DNA of 64,000 nucleotides, from NCBI RefSeq assembly GCF_009862785.1, contig NZ_WWHU01000001.1:2728001-2792000 (forward strand), read 5' to 3'. Below are positions 41,701-50,994 of the stretch, piece after piece. The notes beneath the pieces were generated by a model. That model ran no database searches, was not told the origin of the DNA, and saw nothing but the letters and a program-made list of their open reading frames with translations. Numbering within the stretch: position 1 is the first letter of the stretch; every line of letters begins with the position of its first letter. Source of the DNA: Gordonia sp. SID5947. Lineage in GTDB: Bacteria > Actinomycetota > Actinomycetes > Mycobacteriales > Mycobacteriaceae. Made by a program: the position numbers and the translations under genes.

Positions 41701-42737
41701 GCGCGGGCCCCCGATCCGGATGTCGGGTCCAGAGCGTCGCGCAGGCCGTCGGCGATCAGCGCCATCGAGACCGTCAGCAATGTCAGCACCGCCGCGGGGA
41801 AGTAGAACAGCCAGGGCGATGCGAACAACGCTCCGGTGCCGGACTGCAGCAGGGCGCCGAGCGTGACGTCGGGGATCTTCACACCGAGGCCGAGGAAGGA
41901 CAGACCGGTCTCGGCGAGGACGGTCGCCACCACGCCGAGCGCGAAGTTGATCACCAGCAGCGACGCTAGGTTCGGCAGGATGTGCCGGGCGACGATCGTC
42001 ACCGGTGGCTCACCCAGATACCGTGCGGCCCGCACATAGTCGCGCTCCCGGATCGATTGGGCCATGGAGTGGATGATGCGCGCCAACATCATCCAGCCGG
42101 TGAGGGTGAGAACCACGATGAGCCAGCGCCAGTCGCCACCGGTCTTGGTGGAGATCAGCGCCAGGATCAGGAAGGTCGGCACCACCAGCAGCAGATAGAT
42201 GACGCCGAGGACGACCCGCTGCACCCAGCCCCCGAAGTAGGCGGCAAGCGCACCGAGAAAGCCGGCGATCACGGTGGTGCCCAACGAGACCGACAACGCG
42301 ATGACGAGGGAGCGCTGCAATCCGTGGACGACCTGCGCGTACAGGTCGTTGCCCGCGTCATTCGTACCGAACCAATGGCCGGACGACGGCGGGAACCCGA
42401 TCGCGAGGAAATCGGTGTCGGTGTAGGAGTATGCGCTGAACAAGCCGCCGAAGAGCGCGAAACAGACCAGCACCACGAAGATCACCAGACCGGCCAGGGC
42501 CGAACGACGACGCGCGAACCGCCGTGCGATGAGTCCGGCCCGGCCCAGGCGGCGCCGTGCGATCGGTGTCTGGAGGCTGTCCTCGAGGGGGCCGACACCG
42601 TCGGCAAGCATCCCGCCCGTCTCACCCATGATGGGCGCGGTGGCGGTCGGATCATGCGCGTCGCGACTCCGGAGACGGGGAGAATCGGGGTCACGTGACC
42701 GGTCCGGCCGTGACGGTTCCGGAGGCATCATCACCAT
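41697..42737 (-). CDS. dppC: Peptide ABC transporter permease (DppC-like)
   Basis: A 346-residue inner-membrane permease with a long charged N-terminal extension (about 75 residues, rich in Pro, Arg and Asp) before the first membrane span. It has GHWFGTNDAGNDLYAQVVHG, characteristic of DppC/OppC, and the EAA loop ARHILPNLASLLVI. It starts one base after the dppB stop. Shorter starts at later Met codons are possible, since the N-terminal extension is unusual. Confidence 0.92.
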   Translation of the reverse strand: MVMMPPEPSRPDRSRDPDSPRLRSRDAHDPTATAPIMGETGGMLADGVGPLEDSLQTPIARRRLGRAGLIARRFARRRSALAGLVIFVVLVCFALFGGLFSAYSYTDTDFLAIGFPPSSGHWFGTNDAGNDLYAQVVHGLQRSLVIALSVSLGTTVIAGFLGALAAYFGGWVQRVVLGVIYLLLVVPTFLILALISTKTGGDWRWLIVVLTLTGWMMLARIIHSMAQSIRERDYVRAARYLGEPPVTIVARHILPNLASLLVINFALGVVATVLAETGLSFLGLGVKIPDVTLGALLQSGTGALFASPWLFYFPAAVLTLLTVSMALIADGLRDALDPTSGSGARA

Positions 42738-42738
42738 G

Positions 42739-43722
42739 TCAGCTCACCCGTACCCGTGGATCGAGGTAGACGACCGCCAGATCGGCGAGGATCGCGCCGA
42801 CGGCGGTCGCCAGCGCACCGAAGGCGGCGACCGCCACCGCCCCGTAGACGTCGTTGGTGTTGATGGACGTCACGAAATAGCGGCCCATCCCCTCCCACCC
42901 GAAGATCGTCTCGGTGATGACCGCGCCGGTGAACACCGCCGGGATCGCGAAGGCCACCCCGACGGCCACCGGGATGATCGCCGTGCGCAAGGCATGTCGA
43001 CGCACCGCGACACCACGGGTGAGACCCTTGGCGCGCGCGGTCCGGACATAGTCCGCCTCGATCGTGTCGAGCAGCAGCGAGCGTTGCATGAGGTGCAGTC
43101 CCGCATACTGCACCATCACCAGCGTGATCGTCGGCAGGATCAGGTGTTTGACGCGATCGGCCAGCACAGGGAAGAACCCGTGCACATCGATGCTCGACGA
43201 CCCGGCGACGTACACCACCGTGTGACCCACCTGCTGATTGATCGCGATGCCGAGGAGTACCACCGCGAGTCCGGCCACCGCGACCGGGATGTTGATCATC
43301 ACGATCGAGACCATTTGCCAAGCGCGATCGGCCAATCGGTAATGGCGCAGGGCGGTGTAGACACCGAGCGCGATGCCCAACAGCGTCGCCAGCACGGTGG
43401 CTGCGGTGAGCAACTGCACCGACGACCAGATCCTGAATCCCACCTGTGCGTTGACGCTGGTCCCCACCGGCGTCGAACCCCAATCCCAGTGCAGCAGGAT
43501 GCCGGTCAGCCAGGTCCACCACCGTTCCAGCACCGGAGTCTTGTCGTTGAGGTTGTAGCTCGTCAGCGTGCGGTCGACCACGTCTGGTGGGAGCGGCGGC
43601 TTGCGTTCGGCGTAGTTCGATCGCGGATCGAGGAACCAGGTCGCCAGGAAGAACGTGAGGTTGGTGGCCACGAAGACAAGGACCGCCCACGCGGCGATGC
43701 GCTTGCACAGATACCCGATCAC
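42739..43722 (-). CDS. dppB: Peptide ABC transporter permease (DppB-like)
   Basis: A 327-residue permease with about six membrane spans. It begins IGYLCKRIAAWAVLVFVATN, a typical DppB N-terminus, and has the EAA loop in RRHALRTAIIPVAVGVAFAI followed by ETIFGWEGMGRYF. I chose GTG 43722 because GAGGT lies about 8 bases upstream and the protein then starts at the first span; the frame stays open to an ATG at 43839. It is the first gene of the importer operon and divergent from the HAD phosphatase gene. Confidence 0.88.
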   Translation of the reverse strand: MIGYLCKRIAAWAVLVFVATNLTFFLATWFLDPRSNYAERKPPLPPDVVDRTLTSYNLNDKTPVLERWWTWLTGILLHWDWGSTPVGTSVNAQVGFRIWSSVQLLTAATVLATLLGIALGVYTALRHYRLADRAWQMVSIVMINIPVAVAGLAVVLLGIAINQQVGHTVVYVAGSSSIDVHGFFPVLADRVKHLILPTITLVMVQYAGLHLMQRSLLLDTIEADYVRTARAKGLTRGVAVRRHALRTAIIPVAVGVAFAIPAVFTGAVITETIFGWEGMGRYFVTSINTNDVYGAVAVAAFGALATAVGAILADLAVVYLDPRVRVS

Positions 43723-43849
43723 CTGCGACCTCTGACTCCGGCTGTCCGGCCGGGGGCTGAACCGGCCGCGGTCGGTCCATTGTGTCAGCGAGATCGCCGA
43801 TTCGGCGGGTTCGACGCGGCACGCGTTCACCGCGACCATAATCGGGCGT

Positions 43850-44632
43850 ATGGCCTGGAACTATCTCATGGACATGGACGGGGTGCTCACCAGCGAGGAA
43901 CACCTGATCCCCGGTGCCGACGCATTCCTCGCCGAGCTGACGGCGAACGGCACGCCGTTCACCGTGCTGACCAACAACTCCATCCGCACACCGCGTGATC
44001 TGAGGGCCCGGCTGCTCCGCATCGGTCTCGACATCCCGGAGCCGGCCATCTGGACGTCGGCGCTGGCCACGGCCCGGTTTCTCGATTCGCAACGTCCGGG
44101 CGGATCGGCCTACGTGGTCGGCGAATCCGGTCTCACCACCGCGCTCCACGAGATCGGCTATGTGATCACCGATTCGGACCCCGACTACGTGGTCCTCGGC
44201 GAGACACGTACCTATTCGTTCGAGGCCATCACGACCGCGATCCGGCTCGTCGAACGAGGTGCGCGTTTCATCGCGACCAACCCGGACGCCACCGGTCCGT
44301 CGACGAGCGGGTCGCTCCCGGCCACCGGCGCGGTCGCCGCACTGATCAGCAGGGCGACCGGACGCGAGCCCTACTACGTAGGCAAGCCCAACCCACTGAT
44401 GATGCGGTCGGCGCTGCGGCAGATGGGCGCCCATTCCGAGCACACGCTGATGATCGGCGACCGGATGGACACCGATGTCATCGCGGGGATGGAGGCCGGG
44501 CTCCAGACTCTGCTGGTGCTCTCCGGGATCTCCACCCCGACGTCGGTGGAACTGTTTCCGTATCGCCCGACCGAGGTGATCAGCTCGGTCGCCGACCTGG
44601 TGGGCCGCACCCAGGACCCGTTCCACGGCTGA
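43850..44632 (+). CDS. HAD-IIA family sugar-phosphate phosphatase (NagD-like)
   Basis: A 260-residue HAD-superfamily hydrolase with a C2-type cap. The catalytic DMDGVL is at residues 8-13, motif II is TVLTNNS near 43, the motif III region is YYVGKPNPLMM near 180, and motif IV is MIGDRMDTDV near 203. The likely activity is dephosphorylation of a small phosphorylated metabolite, with the true substrate unknown. It is convergent with the SHOCT gene across a strong hairpin. Confidence 0.9.
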   Translation: MAWNYLMDMDGVLTSEEHLIPGADAFLAELTANGTPFTVLTNNSIRTPRDLRARLLRIGLDIPEPAIWTSALATARFLDSQRPGGSAYVVGESGLTTALHEIGYVITDSDPDYVVLGETRTYSFEAITTAIRLVERGARFIATNPDATGPSTSGSLPATGAVAALISRATGREPYYVGKPNPLMMRSALRQMGAHSEHTLMIGDRMDTDVIAGMEAGLQTLLVLSGISTPTSVELFPYRPTEVISSVADLVGRTQDPFHG

Positions 44633-44649
44633 TCGGTTCGACGGTGAAA

Positions 44650-44693
44650 CGTCGACAGCACCCGACTCCACGCGGGAGCGGGTGCTGTCGACG
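44650..44693. terminator. Bidirectional terminator-like hairpin
   Basis: Perfect 15-bp arms (CGTCGACAGCACCCG at 44650-44664 and its complement at 44679-44693) with a 14-base loop that can pair further. It lies between the convergent HAD and SHOCT genes, with no U-run on either strand. Confidence 0.65.
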
Positions 44694-44740
44694 AGTACGT
44701 GGGTTCCCTCGGGCATGACGCCGATGAACCCGTCACGAGA

Positions 44741-45121
44741 TCAGGCGAGCGCCTTCGCCTTCAGTGCGTCGAACTCCTGCTGGGTGATGGTCCCGGCGTC
44801 GAGGAGGGCCTTGGCATCCGCGATGTGCTCGGCCGGGCTCTTGCCTGCGACCGACTGGATGTAGCTGTCGGTGGCCTGCTTGGCCTGTTGGGCGGCCTCG
44901 GCCTGGCGCTCCGACATGCCGCGACCCTTGGCGAGCAGATACACGATCGCGGTGATGTACGGCAGGATGACCAGGAAGATCACCCAGATCGCTTTCAGCC
45001 AGCCGGACGACTTCTTGTCGCGGAACAGGTCGGTGATGATGAACCAGAGGACCATCAGGTAGGCCACGAACGCGAAAATGACGATCGTGTACCAGATGAA
45101 GTCCCAGAACGAGTCCCACAT
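44741..45121 (-). CDS. Small membrane protein with PLDc_N-like spans and SHOCT domain
   Basis: A 126-residue protein. Two membrane spans (about residues 8-32 and 45-66) resemble the PLDc_N membrane module. A helical linker follows, then a C-terminal SHOCT domain (LLDAGTITQQEFDALKAKAL). ATG 45121 is preferred because AAGGAG lies 8 bases upstream; ATG 45139 is an alternative. Proteins of this build are common in actinobacteria without known function. Confidence 0.82.
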   Translation of the reverse strand: MWDSFWDFIWYTIVIFAFVAYLMVLWFIITDLFRDKKSSGWLKAIWVIFLVILPYITAIVYLLAKGRGMSERQAEAAQQAKQATDSYIQSVAGKSPAEHIADAKALLDAGTITQQEFDALKAKALA

Positions 45122-45234
45122 GGGAAATGCTCCTTGCATGTCAATGTCGGCCCGACGGGGATCGCCGGGCCGACAAAAGCTTCTCACAGCCTGCACTCAG
45201 GGGCAGTGCATGACGAAGATTCGCGTCGCCGTGT

Positions 45235-46190
45235 TCACCGACGGCTGAGCGTCAGGCTGAAGTCGTCCGCGTCGTCGGTCCATGTCGTCACCACGTCGAG
45301 GCCGGCGACGGCGAGTTCCTCCGCGAGATCCGTCAGGTCGAATTTCGTACTGATCTCGGTCAGCACCTCGGCCCCCGGGGCAACCGCCATCGTCTGTCCA
45401 GCACGGCGAAATACACATCGATGTCGCGGCGTGCACGCAGCCACATCTCGATCCGGTGCCGGGCCGGGTTCCATCGCGCGATGTGATCGAAATCGTCGAC
45501 GTAGAGGCCTCGACCGTCGAGACCGGCCCGCAGCACCTCGATCATGTTGCGGTTGAAATCGGCCGTGACCCCGGCCTTGTCGTTGTAGGCGGCGACGAGC
45601 CTGCCGGTGTCCTTGATGAGGTCGGCGCCGAGGAGGAAGTAGTCGCCCGGGGCGAGGGCGTCCGCGAGGGTGCGGAGAAACGCCGCGCGTTGGGAGACAT
45701 CGAAATTGCCGACGGTGCCGCCGAGGAAGACGGCGATCCGCGGTCCCTCGGCGGCCGGCAACATGAGATCGGGACTGGTGAAGTCGGCGACCATGGGTTC
45801 GACGCCGATGTCCGGATAGTCCAGCGACAGCTCCGCCGACGACGACTCCAGGATCTCGGTACTGACGTCGAGTGGCACGTAGGTGAACGTGCGGCCGGCA
45901 CCCGCGGCCCGCTCGGCGAACGCGCGCAACAGCAGTCGGGTTTTTGTCGAGGTGCCCGAACCGAATTCGACCATCATGGCGGCGTCGGTGGCCGCTGCGA
46001 TGTCGGCACTGCGCGCCCGCAGGATCGCGGTCTCGCGCCGAGTCGGGTAGTACTCGGGCACTCGGGTGATCTCGTCGAACAGACGGCTGCCGCGTTCGTC
46101 ATAGAGCCACTTGGTGGGCAGCGTCGGCGGCTCGGCCCAGAGACCGGCCACCGCGTCGACCGCCAGCGCCTCGTCGATGCCGGCGGTCAT
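45235..46190 (-). CDS. egtD: Histidine N-alpha-methyltransferase EgtD, frameshifted at about 45397
   Basis: An EgtD-type SAM enzyme that trimethylates histidine to hercynine, the first step of ergothioneine synthesis. Family segments are KWLYDERGSRLFDEITRVPE (about 23-42), VEFGSGTSTKTRLLL (SAM site, about 80), LGGTVGNFD (about 145) and HRIEMWLRARRD (about 265). The frame then breaks, and the expected C-terminus (MAVAPGAEVLTEISTKFDLT...) continues in another frame. One missing base at 45396-45399 restores about 318 residues. ATG 46190 overlaps the egtB stop. Sequence error is more likely than loss of function. Confidence 0.85.
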
Positions 46191-47464
46191 CGGGCCAGCC
46201 GCAGGCCGGAGAACGCCCACCGGGCATGGGCGGGGAAGAAATTGCGGTAGGTCACCCGCTCGTGGCCCGGCGGCGTCACCGCGCTCGCACCACGCAGGAC
46301 GTGCTGATCACACATGAACTTGCCGTTGTACTCGCCCACCGCGCCGTTGGCCGGGACGAAGCCCGGATACGGCAGGTAGGCGCTGGCGGTCCATTCCCAG
46401 ACGTCACCGACCATCGAGGTGCCGGCCCGACCGGGATGGCACCGCGCCGGATCGAGCAACTGGCCACGCGCCTCTCCCCCGCTGGCCGCGGCGACCTCCC
46501 ATTCGAACTCGGTGGGGAGCCGGGCTCCCGCCCACCGGGCGTAGGCGTCGGCCTCGTAGAAGGAGACGTGCACCACCGGCTCGTCGGGGGCGACACGACG
46601 ACGGCCCGACAGCGTGAAGGTGGTCCACTCACCGTCGCTGAACTCCCAGTATTCCGGCGCCTGCCAACCGGTTTCGCGAATATGTGCCCAGCCGTCGGAC
46701 AGCCACAGCTCCGGTCGGCGATACCCGTCGTCGGCCATGAACTCGAGCCATTCGGCGTTGGTCACCGCCCGCTCGGCGATCTCGAAATCCTCCAGGAAGA
46801 CCCGGTGGCGCGGCCCCTCGTTGTCATAGGCGAACGGAACGTGGACTCCCTGGTCGGCTCCGATCTCGGTGATCCCGCCGCCACACGACCGCCACGTGAG
46901 GGTTTCCGACGTGCCTGCGATATCGGCCTCGCGCTCGACATAGACCGGCGCGAAGGCGTGGGTCGAGAACAGGTGCTTGATGTCCATCAGCAACAGCTCC
47001 TGGTGCTGCTGCTCGTGATTGCACCCGAGTTCGACCAAGGGCAGCAGGTCGTCGCCGATGGTGCCGCGCTCGAGGGCCTCGACCATCGCGCTGTCGACGT
47101 ATTCGCGGTAGTGAGCGATGTCGGCGACACCGGGGCGGGTCACCAGTCCCCGCTCCGGACGCGGGTGCCGCGCACCGACCGCCTCGTAGTAGCTGTTGAA
47201 CAGGTAGCGGTACGTGTCGTCGTACACCACGTACGAGGGGTCGTTGCGGAGGATGAACTCCTCGAAGAACCACGTGACGTGTGCCCGATGCCATTTGGCC
47301 GGGCTGGCGTCGGTCATCGACTGCGGCGTCTGGTCTTCGGCGGAGAGGTTCGCGGTCAACGTGTCGGTCAGGGCGCGGACCTCGAGGAATCGGTGCGGAC
47401 TCGGATCGTCCGCCACCTTCGAGGAAACGACGGACGCCGGCGCGGGCCGGTTGGTGATGCTCAC
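46187..47464 (-). CDS. egtB: Hercynine oxygenase EgtB (sulfoxide synthase)
   Basis: A 425-residue non-haem iron enzyme joining hercynine to a thiol donor in ergothioneine synthesis. The DinB-like N-terminal part supplies the iron ligands in WHRAHVTWFFEEF and CNHEQQHQELLL. The C-terminal FGE-sulfatase-like domain has RLPTEFEWEVAAASGG, GDVWEWTASAY and VLRGASAVTPPGHERVTYRNFF. GTG 47464 follows GGGAGGT by five bases. It is co-transcribed with egtD (4-base overlap). No egtA, egtC or egtE lies beside it. Confidence 0.93.
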   Translation of the reverse strand: MSITNRPAPASVVSSKVADDPSPHRFLEVRALTDTLTANLSAEDQTPQSMTDASPAKWHRAHVTWFFEEFILRNDPSYVVYDDTYRYLFNSYYEAVGARHPRPERGLVTRPGVADIAHYREYVDSAMVEALERGTIGDDLLPLVELGCNHEQQHQELLLMDIKHLFSTHAFAPVYVEREADIAGTSETLTWRSCGGGITEIGADQGVHVPFAYDNEGPRHRVFLEDFEIAERAVTNAEWLEFMADDGYRRPELWLSDGWAHIRETGWQAPEYWEFSDGEWTTFTLSGRRRVAPDEPVVHVSFYEADAYARWAGARLPTEFEWEVAAASGGEARGQLLDPARCHPGRAGTSMVGDVWEWTASAYLPYPGFVPANGAVGEYNGKFMCDQHVLRGASAVTPPGHERVTYRNFFPAHARWAFSGLRLAR

Positions 47465-47639
47465 TGGTACCTCCCGTTTTCTGTGTGACCTGGCACGTGG
47501 TCGGGACGGACGGGCAACCTTCGAGCCTCCATCGTTCCCACGGTCGGTACCGCTGTCAACGAATCGCCTCGGGGCCACGAGCCATCGCATCACATCCCAC
47601 CGACAATCCGCACAGCCCGAGACGCGCCGGCGAACTCAG

Positions 47640-47684
47640 GTCAACCAAGGGTTGACGCCCGCTCGGCGTCAACCTAGTGTTGAC
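47640..47684 (+). promoter_or_regulatory. Twin operators overlapping a leaderless promoter
   Basis: Two 17-bp palindromes, GTCAACCAAGGGTTGAC (47640-47656) and GTCAACCTAGTGTTGAC (47668-47684), share GTCAAC/GTTGAC arms with centres 28 bp apart. A -35-like TTGACG (47652-47657) and -10-like TAGTGT (47675-47680) are 17 bp apart and each falls in one palindrome. Transcription would begin at or next to the ATG at 47687, giving a leaderless mRNA; no ribosome site is visible. Confidence 0.7.
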
Positions 47685-47686
47685 GC

Positions 47687-48436
47687 ATGCCTGAGCCCGT
47701 CATGATGAAGAACGTCCGTCTCGACGACCTGATCGCGGCCATCCGGACCGTGCACGACAATCCACTCGACCAACTCGCGAATGCGGTGGTCACCGCCGAA
47801 CATCTCGGCGAGGTGGCCGATCACCTGATCGGCCATTTCGTCGACCAGGCCCGACGCGCGGGCGCGTCGTGGACCGAGATCGGGTCGAGCATGGGCGTCA
47901 GCAAGCAGGCCGCACAGAAACGATTCGTACCGCGCACCCCGGGCGCACCGCTGTCCGAGGAGCCGAACCCCTTCGGGCGCTTCACCCCTCGAGCACGCAA
48001 CGTGATCGCCGAGGCCAACAACCTCGCCATCGGCGAGTACAGCGAGTCCGTCACCCCCGAACATCTCGCCCGCGGCCTCGCGGTGGCGCCGGAGTCGGTG
48101 GCCGACCTGACCCTGCGCGCCCAGGGCGTGGACCTGACGGCGCTGGCCGAGGCATGCACGCCGGGACCCCGGGCGACCGGTGGCGCCGACGGTGGCGCCG
48201 ACGACGGGAGCGACGACAAGAAATCACTTGTGCCCTTCGATGATCGATCCAAGGCGGTCCTCGAGAGGACGGTCGGCATCGCGATGGAGATGGGGCACAA
48301 CTACGTCGGCACCGAGCATCTCCTGCTGGCCCTGTTCACGGACCCGCCCGTGGCGGCCACCCTCGACTCGCTCGGTGTGGAGATCGACGCGGCGCGAACG
48401 TTCATCCGCGAAACCCTCGCCCAGTTCACGAAATAG
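47687..48436 (+). CDS. HTH plus double Clp-N domain protein
   Basis: A 249-residue protein. The N-terminal third contains a helix-turn-helix-like segment (ASWTEIGSSMGVSKQAAQKR, about residues 58-77). Two Clp N-terminal-type repeats follow, the first from NPFGRFTPRARNVIAEA and the second from VPFDDRSKAVLERTVGIAME to GTEHLLLALF. There is no ATPase domain, so it is not a Clp chaperone. It may be a regulator or a ClpC adaptor. The two palindromes on its promoter suggest self-control by the HTH part. Confidence 0.82.
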   Translation: MPEPVMMKNVRLDDLIAAIRTVHDNPLDQLANAVVTAEHLGEVADHLIGHFVDQARRAGASWTEIGSSMGVSKQAAQKRFVPRTPGAPLSEEPNPFGRFTPRARNVIAEANNLAIGEYSESVTPEHLARGLAVAPESVADLTLRAQGVDLTALAEACTPGPRATGGADGGADDGSDDKKSLVPFDDRSKAVLERTVGIAMEMGHNYVGTEHLLLALFTDPPVAATLDSLGVEIDAARTFIRETLAQFTK

Positions 48437-48445
48437 GCGTCGACG

Positions 48446-48955
48446 TCAGTCGCGGTCTCCGTCGTCCTCCTCGGAGTCCTCGACGGTGTCCACGTCGATG
48501 TAGTGCACGGCGGCCTCTTCGGCCGAGGCGCCCGCCCCGTCGATGCCGGCGTCGGTGGCGACGGACTCCTGCTCGTCGTCGACGCCGGTGCCCTCGTCGG
48601 GCGCGATCAACCGTCCGGCCCGGCCCCCGCCCGCCTGATCACTCTCGTCGTAGGCGTCGTCGCGGTCGGATGCGTGTGAACGCCAGTCTTTTTCGATGTC
48701 GTCGAGCGGATCCACCGCACCGACGTCGGGCTCCTCCTCGGACAGTCGCTCGTCGAGCGTCTCGCCGTCACGCTGTTCCTGAGCGGTCAGCCCTCGCCGT
48801 GCGCCGCTCGGGCGATGATCCGGCGGCGAGTAACCCTCGTCGAGGACGTCGTCGACCCCCCGGTCGTCGAGGGTGTCCTCGGGCTGGAGCTGATCGTCGT
48901 CGTCGAGGCTGTATTCGCCGTCGGAACCTTCCGGGGTGCTGCCGATGTCACTCAC
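48446..48955 (-). CDS. DUF5709 family protein
   Basis: A 169-residue, strongly acidic cytoplasmic protein. The conserved block DDQLQPEDTLDDRGVDDVLD followed by EGYSPP and EQRDGETLDERLSEEEPD identifies the actinobacterial DUF5709 family, of unknown function. GTG 48955 (SDIGSTPEGSDGEYS) is preferred, with AAGG just upstream; the frame stays open into the neighbouring gene's region but loses family character. It is convergent with the Clp-N gene (9-base gap) and divergent from the Pro-rich membrane gene. Confidence 0.78.
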   Translation of the reverse strand: MSDIGSTPEGSDGEYSLDDDDQLQPEDTLDDRGVDDVLDEGYSPPDHRPSGARRGLTAQEQRDGETLDERLSEEEPDVGAVDPLDDIEKDWRSHASDRDDAYDESDQAGGGRAGRLIAPDEGTGVDDEQESVATDAGIDGAGASAEEAAVHYIDVDTVEDSEEDDGDRD

Positions 48956-49131
48956 GACCTTCACGATGCCAGTCCCGGCGGACGGGATCCACCGGGACGA
49001 CCAATCGTCGCCGGGTCGGTACCACGACCCGTCGGGGCGGCGTCGAGCGTCCGAAGCATTCTCGCCACTGACACGCCGCGGCAACGCGGAAAGACCGTGG
49101 TCCGCGGCCGGAGTTCCGTATCCTCCGTGCC

Positions 49132-50243
49132 ATGACCACACCGCCCGATCCACGCAATCCCGGCAATCCCGAGCCCGAAGACGGCGTCGGGTACCCGGGC
49201 AGACCCCGGAACCCGCCGCGGGCAACCCGCCTCCTCCCTCGTACCCGCCGCCCTCGTACCCGCCGCCCGGATCGAACCCGCCACCTCCCGCGGGTGGCAA
49301 CTATCCGCCGCCCGGTTCGTACCCGCCGCCGGGATCTCCCCCGCCCAGCGCACCCCCGCCCGGAGCGGGATATCCGCCGCCCGGTGGTGACTATCCGCCT
49401 CCCGGAGGCAGCTATCCGCCTCCGCCTCCGCCCCCGCCCGGTGGACAGCCGGGCGGATATGGCCCGCCCCAGGGTGGTTACGGACCCCCGCCCGGTGGCT
49501 ACGGACCGCCCCCGGGTGGTGCGTATGGCACGGTGCCCGGAGCCGCGGGTTACGGCGCATCGCCCGCGTCCCAGTTCTCGGTCGGCGATGCGATCAGCTA
49601 CGGCTGGAATCGCTTCAAGGAGAACGCGCTCCCGTGGATCCTGACGATCCTGATCGCGCTGGTCGTCTCGGGCGTGATCGGCTGGATCGGCAACGTGTCG
49701 TCCGACTACGGCCGGGTCCTCTGGATCAATCTGCTGTTCGGCATCATCAGTGCGATCGTCGGCTATGTGTTCCAGGGCGCGTTCGTCCGCGGAGCGCTCG
49801 ATGAGGTCGACGGCAACAAGCCGGCGATCGGGAACTTCTTCCGCCTCAATTTCGGGCCGGTCATCATCACCGCTCTGCTCGTGGCGATCGGTACCTACAT
49901 CGGCCTGATCCTGTTGATCATCCCGGGCATCATCTTCGCGTTCCTCGCCTACTGGTCGCTGACCTTCGTGGTGGATCGCGACCTGGACCCTATCGCGGGT
50001 ATCAAGGCGAGCTTCTCGGTGATCAGCAAGAACGCCGGCCCGCTGTTCCTGCTTGCCCTGGCCAGCATCGGCCTGAACATCGTCGGCGCCATCCTCTGCC
50101 TCGTCGGGCTGCTGGTCTCGATCCCGGTGACCATCATCGCGAGCACCTACGCCTACCGGTTCTTCACCGGCGGGCAGATCGCGCCCGCCGGCGTTGCCGG
50201 TTCGCAGGCACCGCCGCCCTACCCGCCGAATCAGCAGTACTGA
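49132..50243 (+). CDS. Pro/Gly/Tyr-rich multi-span membrane protein, frameshifted at about 49198
   Basis: About 370 residues after repairing one base. An N-terminal Pro/Gly/Tyr-rich region (residues about 1-145, with repeats of PPPGGxYPPP and GGYGPPPGGYG) precedes a membrane domain with about five spans, starting FSVGDAISYGWNRFKENALP. The start MTTPPDPRNPGNPEPEDGV and the rest lie in different frames; one missing base in the CCCGGGCA stretch near 49196-49200 joins them. The same plan (Pro-rich cytosolic tail plus membrane domain) is common in mycobacteria and relatives. Its function is unknown. A hairpin terminator follows at 50268. Confidence 0.8.
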
Positions 50244-50267
50244 TCTCGGCGTCCGCACGCCGACACC

Positions 50268-50304
50268 GACCCGGCCGTCGCCCTTCTCGGGCGGCGGCCG
50301 GGTC
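50268..50304 (+). terminator. Hairpin terminator after the Pro-rich membrane gene
   Basis: A 16-bp stem (GACCCGGCCGTCGCCC and complement, one G-U) with a five-base loop, 25 bases after the stop. No U-run follows. Confidence 0.7.
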
Positions 50305-50371
50305 GTCGTCGGGAGATCAGATCTTTCGACGAAATCACCCGCTGCCGGCCGATATCCGGGACAATCGGGGA

Positions 50372-50965
50372 ATGATCGAGGAGATGCAGGACGAGGCCGA
50401 GGCCCTGCTCTCGGCGGGCGAATACACCCATGCCCTGGCCGAATTCTCGGTCCTGCGCGAGATCCGGTCCCGACGCGAGGGCCCGTACTCCATCAAGTAC
50501 CTGTCGAATCTGCACGACTGTGTCCGGTGCATGTCACAGCTGCACCTCTGGGAGGACTCCACACCGTTGTGCCGAGAGCTGCACGGGAAGTACGTGCGGA
50601 CCCACGGCCCGGCGCAGACCGACACCGTCGACGTGGCCAAGCACTGGGCCTGGGCACTGGTCAACCTGCACGACTACCCGCCCGCGGTCCGCCTCTACCT
50701 GACCACCGCCGACGCCGTCTGGGACGCCGACCCGGATCAGGCCCGCCGGCTACTCGCGGCGGCCGTCGCTCACCGCACCGAGGCGGACCCGCTGTCGATG
50801 ATCAGCGCCGACCACACGCTCACCGACAGCGCACTCATCGACAGCGCGCGACTGAACCACAGCCACGACGTCCTGGTGATGATCAACCGGCTCGTCGACG
50901 AGTTGCCGGCGAACGTCGAGTCGGCGCGCGCATCGGTGACGTTCGACGGTCTCGCCATCGCCTGA
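50372..50965 (+). CDS. TPR-like hypothetical protein
   Basis: A 197-residue, mostly helical soluble protein. Repeated helix pairs such as EAEALLSAGEYTHALAEFSV and AWALVNLHDYPPAVRLYLTT look like tetratricopeptide repeats, but no family is recognised. It is preceded by a terminator and so has its own promoter. It may be a scaffold for protein contacts; nothing more can be said. Confidence 0.72.
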   Translation: MIEEMQDEAEALLSAGEYTHALAEFSVLREIRSRREGPYSIKYLSNLHDCVRCMSQLHLWEDSTPLCRELHGKYVRTHGPAQTDTVDVAKHWAWALVNLHDYPPAVRLYLTTADAVWDADPDQARRLLAAAVAHRTEADPLSMISADHTLTDSALIDSARLNHSHDVLVMINRLVDELPANVESARASVTFDGLAIA

Positions 50966-50994
50966 GAATCCGCGACGGCGAGACCGACTGCGGC

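Noticed and set aside
48956..49300. N-terminal extension of the DUF5709 protein to 49300
   Set aside because: The added part is antisense to the Pro-rich membrane gene and consists of Gly/Pro repeats mirrored from it; GTG 48955 gives the family's normal start.
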